Below, piece after piece: positions 36,038 through 44,044 of a stretch of 64,000 nt of DNA. This DNA comes from Betaproteobacteria bacterium (GTDB taxonomy: Bacteria; Pseudomonadota; Gammaproteobacteria; Burkholderiales; Casimicrobiaceae): assembly GCA_029884335.1 (NCBI GenBank), contig JAOUIA010000009.1, positions 1 to 64,000 on the forward strand, in the 5' to 3' direction. The translations under genes were made by a program, and so were the position numbers. How positions within the stretch are numbered: position 1 is the stretch's first letter; each line of letters starts with the position of its first letter. Under the pieces are notes generated by a model. That model did no database searches. It was not told the DNA's origin and saw nothing but the letters and a program-made list of their open reading frames with translations.

Positions 36038-37717
36038 TCAGACTCTGTTGAAGTCGAAGCCGGCCTTCTCGCCGGTCCCGTAGACCTTGAGCGCGCCCTT
36101 GTCGCCGACCGCGTTCGGCCGCTGGAATATCCAGTTCTGCCAGGCGGTGAGCCGCCCGAAGATGCGCGTGTCCATCGTCTCGGCGCCGCCGAAGCGCAGG
36201 TTCGCCTCCATGCCGGTGAGCGCGTCCGGCGACAGGCTCGCGCGCTCCTCGACGGCGATGCGGATCTCGTCCGCCCAGTCGATGTCGTCCGGGGCGGCGG
36301 TGACGAGCCCCAGCGCCAGCGCGTCGGTCCCCGACAGCGGCTGCCCGATCACCGCGCGCGCGGCAGCCAGCGGCTCCGCCTCGTCGTAGAAGCGCTGCGC
36401 GAGGCGCGCCTTGCCGTTCGCCATCGGGTAGGTCCCGAAGTTCGCCGCCGACAGCGCGAGCGCGGGCGCGCGCTCCGGCTCGTCGGGCAGCGCGAGCATG
36501 TAGGTCCGGTCGGCCGCGAGCGCGAGCTCCGCCAGCGTGCCGGCGAAGCACGAGCCCGGCTCGACCAGCGCGAACAGCGTCCGCGACGAAACGTCCAGCC
36601 GCGCGAGCGTGCGCCGCAGGAAGCCTACGACCTCGCGCACGAACCAGTGGCCGGCGTGACGGCGCATCGCCTCGTCGGCGGCGAGCACGGCGGCGGCGTC
36701 GCCTTCGGTCTTCAGGAGCCACGTGCCGATCGCCGGCTCGTTGGCGCGCATCTCCAGGATCGCGTCGTCGAGCTCGCGCGCCATCGCCAGCGGCCACCAC
36801 GCCGCTCCGGCGGCCTCGATCGCGGGGAGGTCCGCCGGCTGCGGGCCGCGCGGCGCACGCACCGTGATCGTCGCCGTGCGCTTGGCGCGGTCGATGTCAA
36901 CGCCCACGTGCGCGTAGGCGATGCGGTCGGCCCCGATCGTGCGCTCGATCCGCGGCAGCGCCACGCCCTTCGCGTCCGCCGGCCGGTCGCAGCGCGCAGC
37001 CAGCACGTCGGCCCGCTCGCGTACGACGCGGTCGAAGTCGGCCGGCTTCGCGATCGCGTCGACCAGCCGCCACTCGAGCGCGCGCCTGCCGCGCACGCCC
37101 TCGGTGGTCGTGCAGAAGATGTCGGCGTGGTCGTGGCGCACCTTGCGCTTGTCGGTGACGCGCGTGAGCCCCCCGGTGCCGGGCAGCACGCCGAGCAGCG
37201 GCACCTCGGGCAGCGACACCGAGGAGGAGCGGTCGTCGACCAGCACGATGTCGTCGCAGGCGAGCGCGAGCTCGTAGCCGCCGCCGGCGCAGGAGCCGTT
37301 CACTGCCGCAACGAAGCCGATGCCCGAGTGGCGGCTCGTGTCCTCCATGCCGTTGCGCGTCTCGTTGGTGAACTTGCAGAAGTTCACCTTCCACGCGTGG
37401 CTGGAGAGGCCGAGCATGAAGATGTTCGCGCCCGAGCAGAACACGCGCTCCCGCGCGCTGGTCACCACCACCGCGCGCACCTGCGGGTGCTCGAAGCGGA
37501 TGCGGTTCAACGCGTCGGCAAGTTCGATGTCGACGCCGAGGTCGTAGCTGTTGAGCTTGAGCTTGTAGCCGGGTCGCAGGCCCCCGTCCTCGGCCACGTC
37601 CAGCGCGAGCCGGGCGACCGGGCCCTCGACGTTCAGCTTCCAGTGGCGGTAGCGCGAGGGGTCGGTGCGAAAGTCGACGCGCGGGGGCGATTCGGGGGAG
37701 TTGGGATCAGCCGACAT
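36038..37717 (-). CDS. boxC: 2,3-epoxybenzoyl-CoA dihydrolase BoxC
   Basis: 559 residues, crotonase superfamily with the large BoxC-specific extension. The crotonase core holds ERVFCSGANIFMLGLSSHAWKVNFCKFTNETRNGMEDTS and AAVNGSCAGGGYELALACDDIVLVDDRSSSVSLPEVPLLGVLPGTGGLTR. BoxC opens the epoxide ring to 3,4-dehydroadipyl-CoA semialdehyde plus formate. The ATG at 37717 (MSADPNSPESPPRVDF) is chosen over an in-frame TTG three codons upstream. It is first in the minus-strand box operon, behind its own promoter and two candidate operators. Confidence 0.96.
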   Translation of the reverse strand: MSADPNSPESPPRVDFRTDPSRYRHWKLNVEGPVARLALDVAEDGGLRPGYKLKLNSYDLGVDIELADALNRIRFEHPQVRAVVVTSARERVFCSGANIFMLGLSSHAWKVNFCKFTNETRNGMEDTSRHSGIGFVAAVNGSCAGGGYELALACDDIVLVDDRSSSVSLPEVPLLGVLPGTGGLTRVTDKRKVRHDHADIFCTTTEGVRGRRALEWRLVDAIAKPADFDRVVRERADVLAARCDRPADAKGVALPRIERTIGADRIAYAHVGVDIDRAKRTATITVRAPRGPQPADLPAIEAAGAAWWPLAMARELDDAILEMRANEPAIGTWLLKTEGDAAAVLAADEAMRRHAGHWFVREVVGFLRRTLARLDVSSRTLFALVEPGSCFAGTLAELALAADRTYMLALPDEPERAPALALSAANFGTYPMANGKARLAQRFYDEAEPLAAARAVIGQPLSGTDALALGLVTAAPDDIDWADEIRIAVEERASLSPDALTGMEANLRFGGAETMDTRIFGRLTAWQNWIFQRPNAVGDKGALKVYGTGEKAGFDFNRV

Positions 37718-37720
37718 GAC

Positions 37721-37732
37721 GCACAATAATGC
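37721..37732 (+). promoter_or_regulatory. Candidate BoxR operator 1 (boxC promoter)
   Basis: GCACAATAATGC, a GCA-N6-TGC inverted repeat with AT-rich core, about 20 bases downstream of the predicted boxC transcription start. The identical 12-mer recurs at 38827-38838 in the other box promoter. Confidence 0.6.
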
Positions 37733-37753
37733 CTATCATGATTTCCTTGATAT

Positions 37754-37765
37754 GCATCATAGTGC
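37754..37765 (+). promoter_or_regulatory. Candidate BoxR operator 2 (boxC promoter)
   Basis: GCATCATAGTGC, GCA-N6-TGC, overlapping the boxC -10 hexamer (37756-37761). It is 33 bases (about three helical turns) from operator 1. A repressor bound here would block RNA polymerase. Confidence 0.6.
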
Positions 37766-37785
37766 CTGTCTACGGAATGTGTCAA
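37756..37785 (-). promoter_or_regulatory. boxC promoter (sigma-70)
   Basis: On the minus strand: TTGACA (37785-37780, perfect), an 18-base spacer, TATGAT (37761-37756, 5/6). Predicted start about 37749, giving a leader of roughly 30 bases to the boxC ATG. It lies in the 108-base gap between boxR and boxC. Confidence 0.75.
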
Positions 37786-37825
37786 GCGTTTCCGCATCGA
37801 TTCGGCGGGATCCCGCGAGGCGCGG

Positions 37826-38770
37826 TCAGGCGGATTGCCCGCGTGCCTGGCGGACCCTCTCGCGCAGCACGCCGAACGTCTTCTCCAGCGGCTGGGCGCT
37901 GGTGTCGACCGTGGCGTCGGCGCGCGAGTAGAACGCCTCGCGCCCGGCGAGGATGCGGCGCAGGTCGTCCATCGCCTCGCGGCTCGCCGCCATCGGCCGC
38001 ATGTCGCCCTGCGCGGCGACACGACGCATGTGATCCTCCGGCGCCGCCTGCAACCAGACCGTGAAGCAGCGCGAGACGAGCAGGTCGAACGCGGCGACAT
38101 CGGCGACCAGCCCGCCGGGGGTTGCGATCACCGCCTCCGCGTGCGTCGCGATCGCCTCCTCCAGCGCGCGCCGCTCGTAGCGCCGATAGGCGTTGGCGCC
38201 GTAAAGTGCGTGAACTTCGGGCGTGCTGCAGCCGGCAAGCCGCTCGATCTCCCGCGACACCTCGATGAACGGCACGCCTAGCTCCTCGGCCAGCATGCGC
38301 CCGAGCGTCGACTTGCCCGCGCCGCGCAGGCCCACGAGCGCGATGCGTCCGCGCCGTGTCGGGTCCTCGCCTTCGCCGCCCAGCAGGTCTCCGATCGCCA
38401 CGCGCGCGCGCCTGAGGTCCGCTTCGCTGCGCCCGGCCAGCAGTTCGCGCAGGCTCAGCCACTCCGGCGTGCTGGTGGTGACGTCGCCGAGCAGTTCCGC
38501 CAGCGGGCAGTGCAACGCGCCCGCGACCTGCTGCAGGACGAGGATCGACGCGTTGCCGATGCCGTACTCGAGGTTGGCGAGGTGCCGCTCGGACACGCCC
38601 GCCGCGCCGGCCACCGCCTTGCGGGTGAGGCCGCGCCGCGCACGCGCGTCGCGCACGCGCTCGCCGAGCGCGACGAGGAACGGGTGCTTGTCCGCGTCCG
38701 GCGCCTCGGGCGACGGCGCCGGCGCGGCTTCGTTGACCATGCGGGCTGCCGCCAACGAGGAACCCTCCAT
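37826..38770 (-). CDS. boxR: Benzoyl-CoA-responsive repressor BoxR/BzdR-like
   Basis: 314 residues from the ATG at 38770. An XRE-type helix-turn-helix (about 35-95, GLTRKAVAGAAGVSERHLANLEYGIGNAS) is fused to a shikimate-kinase-like sensor domain (about 140-310) with Walker A GLRGAGKSTLG. This architecture defines BzdR/BoxR, which use benzoyl-CoA as inducer. Start uncertain: besides 38770, a TTG at 38755 has GGAGGG seven bases upstream, and an ATG at 38740 gives 304 residues, closer to BzdR length. A TATAGT -10 abutting 38770 would make the first choice leaderless. Confidence 0.93.
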   Translation of the reverse strand: MEGSSLAAARMVNEAAPAPSPEAPDADKHPFLVALGERVRDARARRGLTRKAVAGAAGVSERHLANLEYGIGNASILVLQQVAGALHCPLAELLGDVTTSTPEWLSLRELLAGRSEADLRRARVAIGDLLGGEGEDPTRRGRIALVGLRGAGKSTLGRMLAEELGVPFIEVSREIERLAGCSTPEVHALYGANAYRRYERRALEEAIATHAEAVIATPGGLVADVAAFDLLVSRCFTVWLQAAPEDHMRRVAAQGDMRPMAASREAMDDLRRILAGREAFYSRADATVDTSAQPLEKTFGVLRERVRQARGQSA

Positions 38771-38775
38771 CACAT

Positions 38776-38787
38776 GCACTATACTGC
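38776..38787 (+). promoter_or_regulatory. Candidate BoxR operator 3 (between boxR and the ligase operon)
   Basis: GCACTATACTGC, GCA-N6-TGC, directly adjacent to the -35 of the plus-strand promoter (38788) and overlapping a possible boxR -10 (TATAGT on the minus strand). Binding here could repress both directions, including boxR itself. Confidence 0.6.
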
Positions 38788-38816
38788 TTGACACGATCCA
38801 ATGCCGGTCGTATCTT
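38788..38816 (+). promoter_or_regulatory. Promoter of the ligase/importer operon (sigma-70)
   Basis: TTGACA (38788-38793, perfect), a 17-base spacer, TATCTT (38811-38816, 4/6). Predicted start about 38823, 63 bases before the DUF4863 gene. Flanked by candidate operators on both sides. Confidence 0.75.
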
Positions 38817-38826
38817 GCGTCGACAA

Positions 38827-38838
38827 GCACAATAATGC
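38827..38838 (+). promoter_or_regulatory. Candidate BoxR operator 4 (ligase operon)
   Basis: GCACAATAATGC, identical to the site at 37721-37732, a few bases after the predicted transcription start. It is 51 bases (about five turns) from operator 3. Confidence 0.6.
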
Positions 38839-38885
38839 ATAACGCGGCGCCTGCGCAAGGGCCGCAACCTGAGCGAGGAGCCGGA

Positions 38886-39353
38886 ATGTCCCAGGACGCC
38901 TTTCGCGCGCTCGTCGGCGCGGTCACCGCCTCGATCGGTGCGCGTCCGCTCGACGGCGCTCTCGGCGACTGGCTGAACGCCAACCTCGGCCCCGGCAGCG
39001 CGACGTACGCGGCGTTGCGCGAGGCCTGCCTCGCCGGCGTCGCGGAAGGCTGGATGTGCAACCGCGAGGCCGGCGGCATCCGCTACGGCCGCGTGGCCAA
39101 GCCCGGCGACGACCTCGATCGCTTCTCCGTCGACGTCGTCGACATGCGCGACGTCGTCGGCCCGCATCACTCGCATCCCGCAGGCGAGATCGACCTCGTC
39201 ATGCCGCTCGAGGGCGACGCGCGCTTCGACGGCCGCGGCGCCGGCTGGCTCGTCTACCCGCCCGGAAGCGCCCACCATCCCACGGTGACCGGCGGGCGCG
39301 CGCTGGTCCTCTACCTGCTGCCCGAAGGACGCATCGAGTTCACGCGGCCGTGA
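38886..39353 (+). CDS. DUF4863-family protein of the benzoate cluster
   Basis: 155 residues. The second half looks cupin-like: HHSHPAGEIDLVMPLEGDARFDGRGAGWLVYPPGSAHHPTVTGGRALVLYLLPEGRIEF, with a HxH...E...H pattern that could bind a metal. Function unknown; the family is recurrently found beside benzoate-CoA ligase in box clusters. It is first in the plus-strand operon, and the ligase follows after 20 bases. A GAGGAGCCGGA ribosome-binding site precedes the ATG at 38886. Confidence 0.8.
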   Translation: MSQDAFRALVGAVTASIGARPLDGALGDWLNANLGPGSATYAALREACLAGVAEGWMCNREAGGIRYGRVAKPGDDLDRFSVDVVDMRDVVGPHHSHPAGEIDLVMPLEGDARFDGRGAGWLVYPPGSAHHPTVTGGRALVLYLLPEGRIEFTRP

Positions 39354-39373
39354 CGGCCGCGAGGAGCCACGCC

Positions 39374-40945
39374 ATGCCCGCAACTGCAGCCCCGCCCGGC
39401 GAGACGTTCAACTTCGCCGCGCACCTGGTCGAGGCGAACCGCGGCCGCGAGTCGCGCGTCGCGTACGTCGACGACGCCGGCACGCTGTCCTACGGCCAGC
39501 TCGCCGACGGCATCCGCCGGGTCGCCGCCGCGCTCGCGGCGCTCGACGTGCGGCGCGAGGAGCGCGTGTTCCTCGTGATGCACGACTGCACCGACTGGCC
39601 GGTCGCGTTCCTCGGCGCGATGTACGCGGGCGTGGTGCCGGTCGCGGTCAACACGCTGCTCACCGCCGACGACTACGCGTACATGCTGAAGCACAGTCGC
39701 GCGCAGGCCGTGATCGTCTCCGACGCGTTGCGAGCGCAGCTCGAGAGCGCGCTGGCCCGCGGCGGCCACGAAGTGAAGCACGTCGTGGTGTCGCGGCCGC
39801 AGTCGGCCCCGCCCGCGGGCTGGCACGCGTTCGACCGCTGGATCGCCGCGGCCGCGCCCGCCTCCGCGCCGGCCGCCACCGGCCCCGACGACGTCGGCTT
39901 CTGGCTGTACTCGTCGGGCTCGACCGGCCGTCCCAAGGGCACGGTGCACACCCACGCGAATCCGTACTGGACCGCCGTGGCCAACGTGCGCCTGCTCGGA
40001 TTGCGCGAGGACGACGTGCTGTTCTCGGCGGCGAAGCTCTTCTTCGCCTACGGGCTCGGCAACGCGCTCACGTTCCCGCTCACCATCGGGGCGACGACGA
40101 TCCTCATGGCCGAGCGCCCCACGCCCGACGCCGTGTTCAAGCGCTGGCTCGAGCGCAAGCCCACGGTGTTCTTCGGCGCGCCGACCGGCTACGCGGGGAT
40201 GCTCGCCGCGCCGAACGCGCCCGACCGCTCGCAGCTGAAGCTGCGCCTGTGCTCGTCGGCCGGCGAGGCGCTGCCGAAGGAGATCGGCGAGCGCTTCACC
40301 GAGCGCTACGGCGTGGCGATCGTCGACGGCATCGGGTCGACCGAGATGCTGCACGTGTTCATCTCCAACCGCCCCGACGACATCCGCTACGGCACCTCGG
40401 GCAGGCCGGTCGAGGGCTACGAGGTCGAGCTGCGCGGCGAGGACGGCCGCCTCGTCGCCGACGGGGAGGTCGGCGACCTCTACATCAACGGCCCCACCGC
40501 GGCGCTGATGTACTGGGGCAACCGCGAGAAGTCGCGCGACACGTTCCGGGGCGCGTGGACGCGCACCGGCGACAAGTACATCCGCGACGCCGAGGGCTAC
40601 TTCACGTACTGCGGCCGCAGCGACGACATGCTGAAGGTCTCCGGCCAGTACGTCTCGCCGTTCGAGGTCGAGGCGACGCTGGTGCAGCACCCGGCGGTGC
40701 TGGAGGCCGCGGTCATCGGCGTGGCCGACGAGAACGGCCTCACGCGCACCAAGGCCTTCGTCGTGCTGAAGGGCGGAAAGGAAGGCGATGCGAGCACCGA
40801 GGCGGCGCTGAAGGCCTTCGTCAAGGAGCGCCTCGCGCCGCACAAGTACCCGCGCGCGATCGAGTTCATCGCCGAGCTGCCGAAGACGGCGACCGGCAAG
40901 ATCCAGCGCTTCCGGCTGCGTGAGCGCGAAGCCGCTCGCAGCTGA
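39374..40945 (+). CDS. bclA: Benzoate-CoA ligase
   Basis: 523 residues, ANL adenylating superfamily. The P-loop is YSSGSTGRPKGTVHTH (about 178-193). The benzoate-CoA-ligase-type segment is FFAYGLGNALTFPLTIGATTILM. The C-terminal catalytic Lys is in PKTATGKIQRFRLR. It activates benzoate with ATP and CoA to benzoyl-CoA, both the substrate of BoxAB and the likely inducer for BoxR. The ATG at 39374 follows GAGGAG by 8 bases. Confidence 0.95.
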   Translation: MPATAAPPGETFNFAAHLVEANRGRESRVAYVDDAGTLSYGQLADGIRRVAAALAALDVRREERVFLVMHDCTDWPVAFLGAMYAGVVPVAVNTLLTADDYAYMLKHSRAQAVIVSDALRAQLESALARGGHEVKHVVVSRPQSAPPAGWHAFDRWIAAAAPASAPAATGPDDVGFWLYSSGSTGRPKGTVHTHANPYWTAVANVRLLGLREDDVLFSAAKLFFAYGLGNALTFPLTIGATTILMAERPTPDAVFKRWLERKPTVFFGAPTGYAGMLAAPNAPDRSQLKLRLCSSAGEALPKEIGERFTERYGVAIVDGIGSTEMLHVFISNRPDDIRYGTSGRPVEGYEVELRGEDGRLVADGEVGDLYINGPTAALMYWGNREKSRDTFRGAWTRTGDKYIRDAEGYFTYCGRSDDMLKVSGQYVSPFEVEATLVQHPAVLEAAVIGVADENGLTRTKAFVVLKGGKEGDASTEAALKAFVKERLAPHKYPRAIEFIAELPKTATGKIQRFRLREREAARS

Positions 40946-41807
40946 CCCCGCGGCGCCGGACGACGCGCCGAGGCTGGTCGAGGTCGACTGGGGCGGCCGG
41001 AGCGTCGCCATCGAGCACGCGTGGATCGGCAGCGCCCGCCGCGACGCGCCGCTCTTCGTGTTCCTGCACGAGGGTCTGGGGTCGCTCGCCATGTGGAAGG
41101 ACTTCCCGCGCGCGTTGTGCGACGCGCTCGGCGTGCGCGGCCTCGTCTACTCGCGCCCCGGTTACGGTGCCTCGACGCCGCGGCCGCCCGACGAGCGCTG
41201 GGACGTCGACTTCATGCATCGCCAGGCGCACGAGGTGCTGCCGGCGTTCCTCGCCGCCGTGGGAGTCGGCCCCTCTGCGCCGGCGCCCTGGCTCTTCGGG
41301 CACTCCGACGGCGGCTCGATCGCCCTGCTCTACGCCGCGCGCTTCCCCGGCCGGGTCGCCGGCCTGGCGGTGCTGGCGCCGCACGTCTTCGTCGAGGACG
41401 TGGGCCTCGCCAGCATCGACGCCGCCCGGCAGACTTTTCTGACCGGCAACCTCAGGGACCGGCTCGCGAGGTACCATCGCGACGTGGATTCGGCATTCTG
41501 GGGGTGGAACGACATCTGGCTGCACCCGCCGTTCCGCCGCTGGAACATCGAGGAGGAGATCGCCGCGATCCGCGTCCCCGTGCTCGCCGTGCAGGGACGC
41601 GACGACGAGTACGGCACGCTGGCGCAGGTGGAGGGCGTCGCGAAGGCGGTGCCGGGCACCCGCGTGGTCGTGCTCGACGATTGCGGACACTCGCCCCACA
41701 AGGACCAACCGGCGCGCCTCGTCGAGGAGGTGGCGCGCTTCCATGCCAACCCGGGTGCCGCAGGCACCGGCTCCTCGCCACACCAAGCACGCCAGGAGGA
41801 ACCATGA
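40920..41807 (+). CDS. Alpha/beta hydrolase of the benzoate cluster
   Basis: 295 residues. The nucleophile elbow is LFGHSDGGSIALLYAARFP (Ser), the oxyanion region FLHEGLGSLAMWKDFP, and the acid/His pair lies near VQGRDDEYGT and LDDCGHSPHKDQP. The start is GTG at 40920, overlapping the ligase by 26 bases; the stop overlaps the binding-protein gene (ATGA). Similar hydrolases recur in box clusters, possibly as esterases or thioesterases; substrate unknown. Confidence 0.88.
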   Translation: MSAKPLAADPAAPDDAPRLVEVDWGGRSVAIEHAWIGSARRDAPLFVFLHEGLGSLAMWKDFPRALCDALGVRGLVYSRPGYGASTPRPPDERWDVDFMHRQAHEVLPAFLAAVGVGPSAPAPWLFGHSDGGSIALLYAARFPGRVAGLAVLAPHVFVEDVGLASIDAARQTFLTGNLRDRLARYHRDVDSAFWGWNDIWLHPPFRRWNIEEEIAAIRVPVLAVQGRDDEYGTLAQVEGVAKAVPGTRVVVLDDCGHSPHKDQPARLVEEVARFHANPGAAGTGSSPHQARQEEP

Positions 41808-42994
41808 AGTCGAACACCCTGAACCGCCTCAAGCGGCTCGCCCTCGCTTCCGCCGTCGGGCTCGCAGTCGGCGTAGCCGCCGGCCCCGCGGCCGCGCAGC
41901 AAAAGCTCAAGGTCGGCCTGATGCTCCCCTACACCGGCACGTTCGCCGCGCTCGGCAACGCGATCGAGAACGGCTTCCGCCTCGCCGTCAGCGAGAACGG
42001 CGGCAGGCTCGGCGGCCGCGAGGTCGAGTACTTCAAGGTCGACGACGAATCCGACCCGGCGAAGGCCACCGACAACGCGAACAAGCTGATCAAGCGCGAC
42101 CAGGTCGACGTGCTGGTCGGCACCGTGCACTCCGGCGTGCAGATGGGCCTTGCCAAGGCGGCCAACGACAACAACGTGCTGCTGATCGTGCCGAACGCGG
42201 GCGCGGGCGCGGTCACCGGCCCGATGTGCAGCACGAACATCTACCGCAGCTCGTTCTCGAACTGGCAGCCCGGCTACGCGATGGGCGAGGTGGTCGCCAA
42301 GCGCGGCCACAAGAACGTCGTCACCATCACCTGGAAGTACGCGGCCGGCGACGAGTCGGTCGGCGGCTTCAAGGAGGCCTTCGAGAAGGGCGGCGGCAAG
42401 ATCGTCAAGGAGCTCTCCCTGCCGTTCCCGAACGTCGAGTTCCAGGCGCTGCTGACCGAGATCGCCTCGCTCAAGCCGGACGCGGTCTACACGTTCTTTG
42501 CCGGCGGCGGCGCGGTCAAGTTCGTCAAGGACTACGACGCAGCGGGCCTGCGCAAGACGATCCCGCTCTACGGCGCGGGCTTCCTCACCGACGGGACGCT
42601 GGAAGCGCAGGGCGCCTCCGCGGAGGGCTTGCTGACGACGCTGCACTACGCCGACGGCATCGACAACCCGAGGGAGAAGGCGTTCCGCGCGGGCTACGCG
42701 AAGGCCTTCCCGAGCGCGCCGGCGCCCGACGTGTACGCGGTGCAGGGCTACGACGCGGGGCAGATGCTCGCGACCGCGATGGCAGCGACCAAGGGCGACG
42801 CGAAGAAGTTCGACGTGATCCACGCAGAACTCTCCAAGGCCACGATCGACTCGCCGCGCGGCAAGTTCACGCTCTCGAAGTCGGGCAACCCGGTGCAGGA
42901 CATGTACCTGCGCGAGGTGAAGGGCAAGGAGAACCGCGTGGTCGGCATCGCGTCGAAGGCGCTCTCCGACCCGTCGCGCGGCTGCAAGCTGTAG
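41804..42994 (+). CDS. Periplasmic binding protein of the benzoate-linked importer
   Basis: 396 residues. The signal peptide ends around AAGPAAAQ (residue 31), and the mature protein starts QKLKVGLMLPYTGTFAALGNAIENGF, a Peripla_BP_6/LivK fold. A strong ribosome-binding site (CAGGAGGAACC) precedes the ATG at 41804, which overlaps the hydrolase stop. Cotranscription with benzoate-CoA ligase argues that the ligand is benzoate or a related aromatic acid rather than leucine. Paralogous to, but clearly diverged from, the binding protein at 7094-8224. Confidence 0.92.
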   Translation: MKSNTLNRLKRLALASAVGLAVGVAAGPAAAQQKLKVGLMLPYTGTFAALGNAIENGFRLAVSENGGRLGGREVEYFKVDDESDPAKATDNANKLIKRDQVDVLVGTVHSGVQMGLAKAANDNNVLLIVPNAGAGAVTGPMCSTNIYRSSFSNWQPGYAMGEVVAKRGHKNVVTITWKYAAGDESVGGFKEAFEKGGGKIVKELSLPFPNVEFQALLTEIASLKPDAVYTFFAGGGAVKFVKDYDAAGLRKTIPLYGAGFLTDGTLEAQGASAEGLLTTLHYADGIDNPREKAFRAGYAKAFPSAPAPDVYAVQGYDAGQMLATAMAATKGDAKKFDVIHAELSKATIDSPRGKFTLSKSGNPVQDMYLREVKGKENRVVGIASKALSDPSRGCKL

Positions 42995-43047
42995 CGGCTG
43001 CGGAGGCTTCGCGCCCCTCGCACATGCCTCGCGCAACGGTCCGTCAC

Positions 43048-43125
43048 GTCGTCATTCCCGCGCAAGCGGGAATCCAGCGTCTTTGCGTTGCAGAGACGCC
43101 GGGTCCCCGCCTTCGCGGGGACGAC
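43048..43125. repeat. GTCGTCCC-family palindrome between livK-like and livH genes
   Basis: The outer ends GTCGTCATTCCCGCG and CGCGGGGACGAC pair imperfectly, with TCCAGCGTCTTTGCG / AGACGCCGGG inside. It fills most of the 167-base gap between the highly expressed binding-protein gene and the permease gene, a typical place for a processing or stabilising hairpin. Confidence 0.7.
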
Positions 43126-43161
43126 GGCGGGCCCGTTCGCGCGACCCGATAGTCGCAAGGC

Positions 43162-44043
43162 ATGGAGTTCGGCACGTTCCTGGTGCAGTGCCTCAACGCG
43201 CTGCAGTACGGGCTCCTGCTGTTCCTGGTCGCCAGCGGCCTCACGCTCATCTTCGGCATCATGGGCGTGATCAACCTGGCGCACGGCAGCTTCTACATGA
43301 TCGGCGCCTACATGGCGTACGCGCTGGCGCCGTTCGTGGCGAAGTGGACCGGCGGCGGCTTCTTCGCCACGCTCGCCGTCGGCCTCGTGCTCTCGGTCGC
43401 CCTGGGCTACGTGCTCGAGTGGGCGTTCTACTCGTTCCTCTACGAGCGCGAGCACCTGCAGCAGGTGCTGATGACCTACGGGCTCATCCTCGTGTTCGAG
43501 GAGCTGCGCAGCATCCTCGTCGGCAACGACGTGCACGGTGTCAAGGCGCCGGACTGGCTCGCCGGCAGCATCCCGCTCGGCGACCTGATGACCTACCCGG
43601 TCTACCGGCTGTTCATCTCGGCGGTGTGCGTGGCGCTCGCCGCCGCGATGTACCTCGTGCTCACCCGCACGCGGCTCGGCATGATGATCCGCGCCGGCGC
43701 CACGAACCGCGAGATGGTGCAGTCGCTGGGCGTGGACATCCAGTTCCTCTACCGCGTGGTGTTCGCGGCTGGCGTCGCGCTCGCCGTGTTCGCCGGCATG
43801 ATCGCCGCGCCGGTCTCGTCCGTGTACCCGGGGATGGGCAGCCAGGTGCTCATCATCTGCTTCGTCGTCGTCGTCATCGGCGGCATCGGCTCGGTGCGCG
43901 GCGCGCTGTTCGCCGCGCTGCTGATCGGGCTGGTCGACACGTTCGGCAAGGTCGTGTTCCCGCACGCCGCCGGAGTGCTCGTCTACGTGATGATGGCGCT
44001 GATCCTCCTCTGGAAGCCCGACGGGCTGTTCAAGGCGGGCTGA
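43162..44043 (+). CDS. LivH-type permease, benzoate-linked importer
   Basis: 293 residues with about eight transmembrane helices. MEFGTFLVQCLNALQYGLLLFLVASGLTLIFGIMGVINLAHGSFYMIGAYMAY is the classic LivH opening. The cytoplasmic loop TRTRLGMMIRAGATNREMVQSLGVDI matches the family. It is followed after 1 base by livM. Confidence 0.93.
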   Translation: MEFGTFLVQCLNALQYGLLLFLVASGLTLIFGIMGVINLAHGSFYMIGAYMAYALAPFVAKWTGGGFFATLAVGLVLSVALGYVLEWAFYSFLYEREHLQQVLMTYGLILVFEELRSILVGNDVHGVKAPDWLAGSIPLGDLMTYPVYRLFISAVCVALAAAMYLVLTRTRLGMMIRAGATNREMVQSLGVDIQFLYRVVFAAGVALAVFAGMIAAPVSSVYPGMGSQVLIICFVVVVIGGIGSVRGALFAALLIGLVDTFGKVVFPHAAGVLVYVMMALILLWKPDGLFKAG

Positions 44044-44044
44044 G

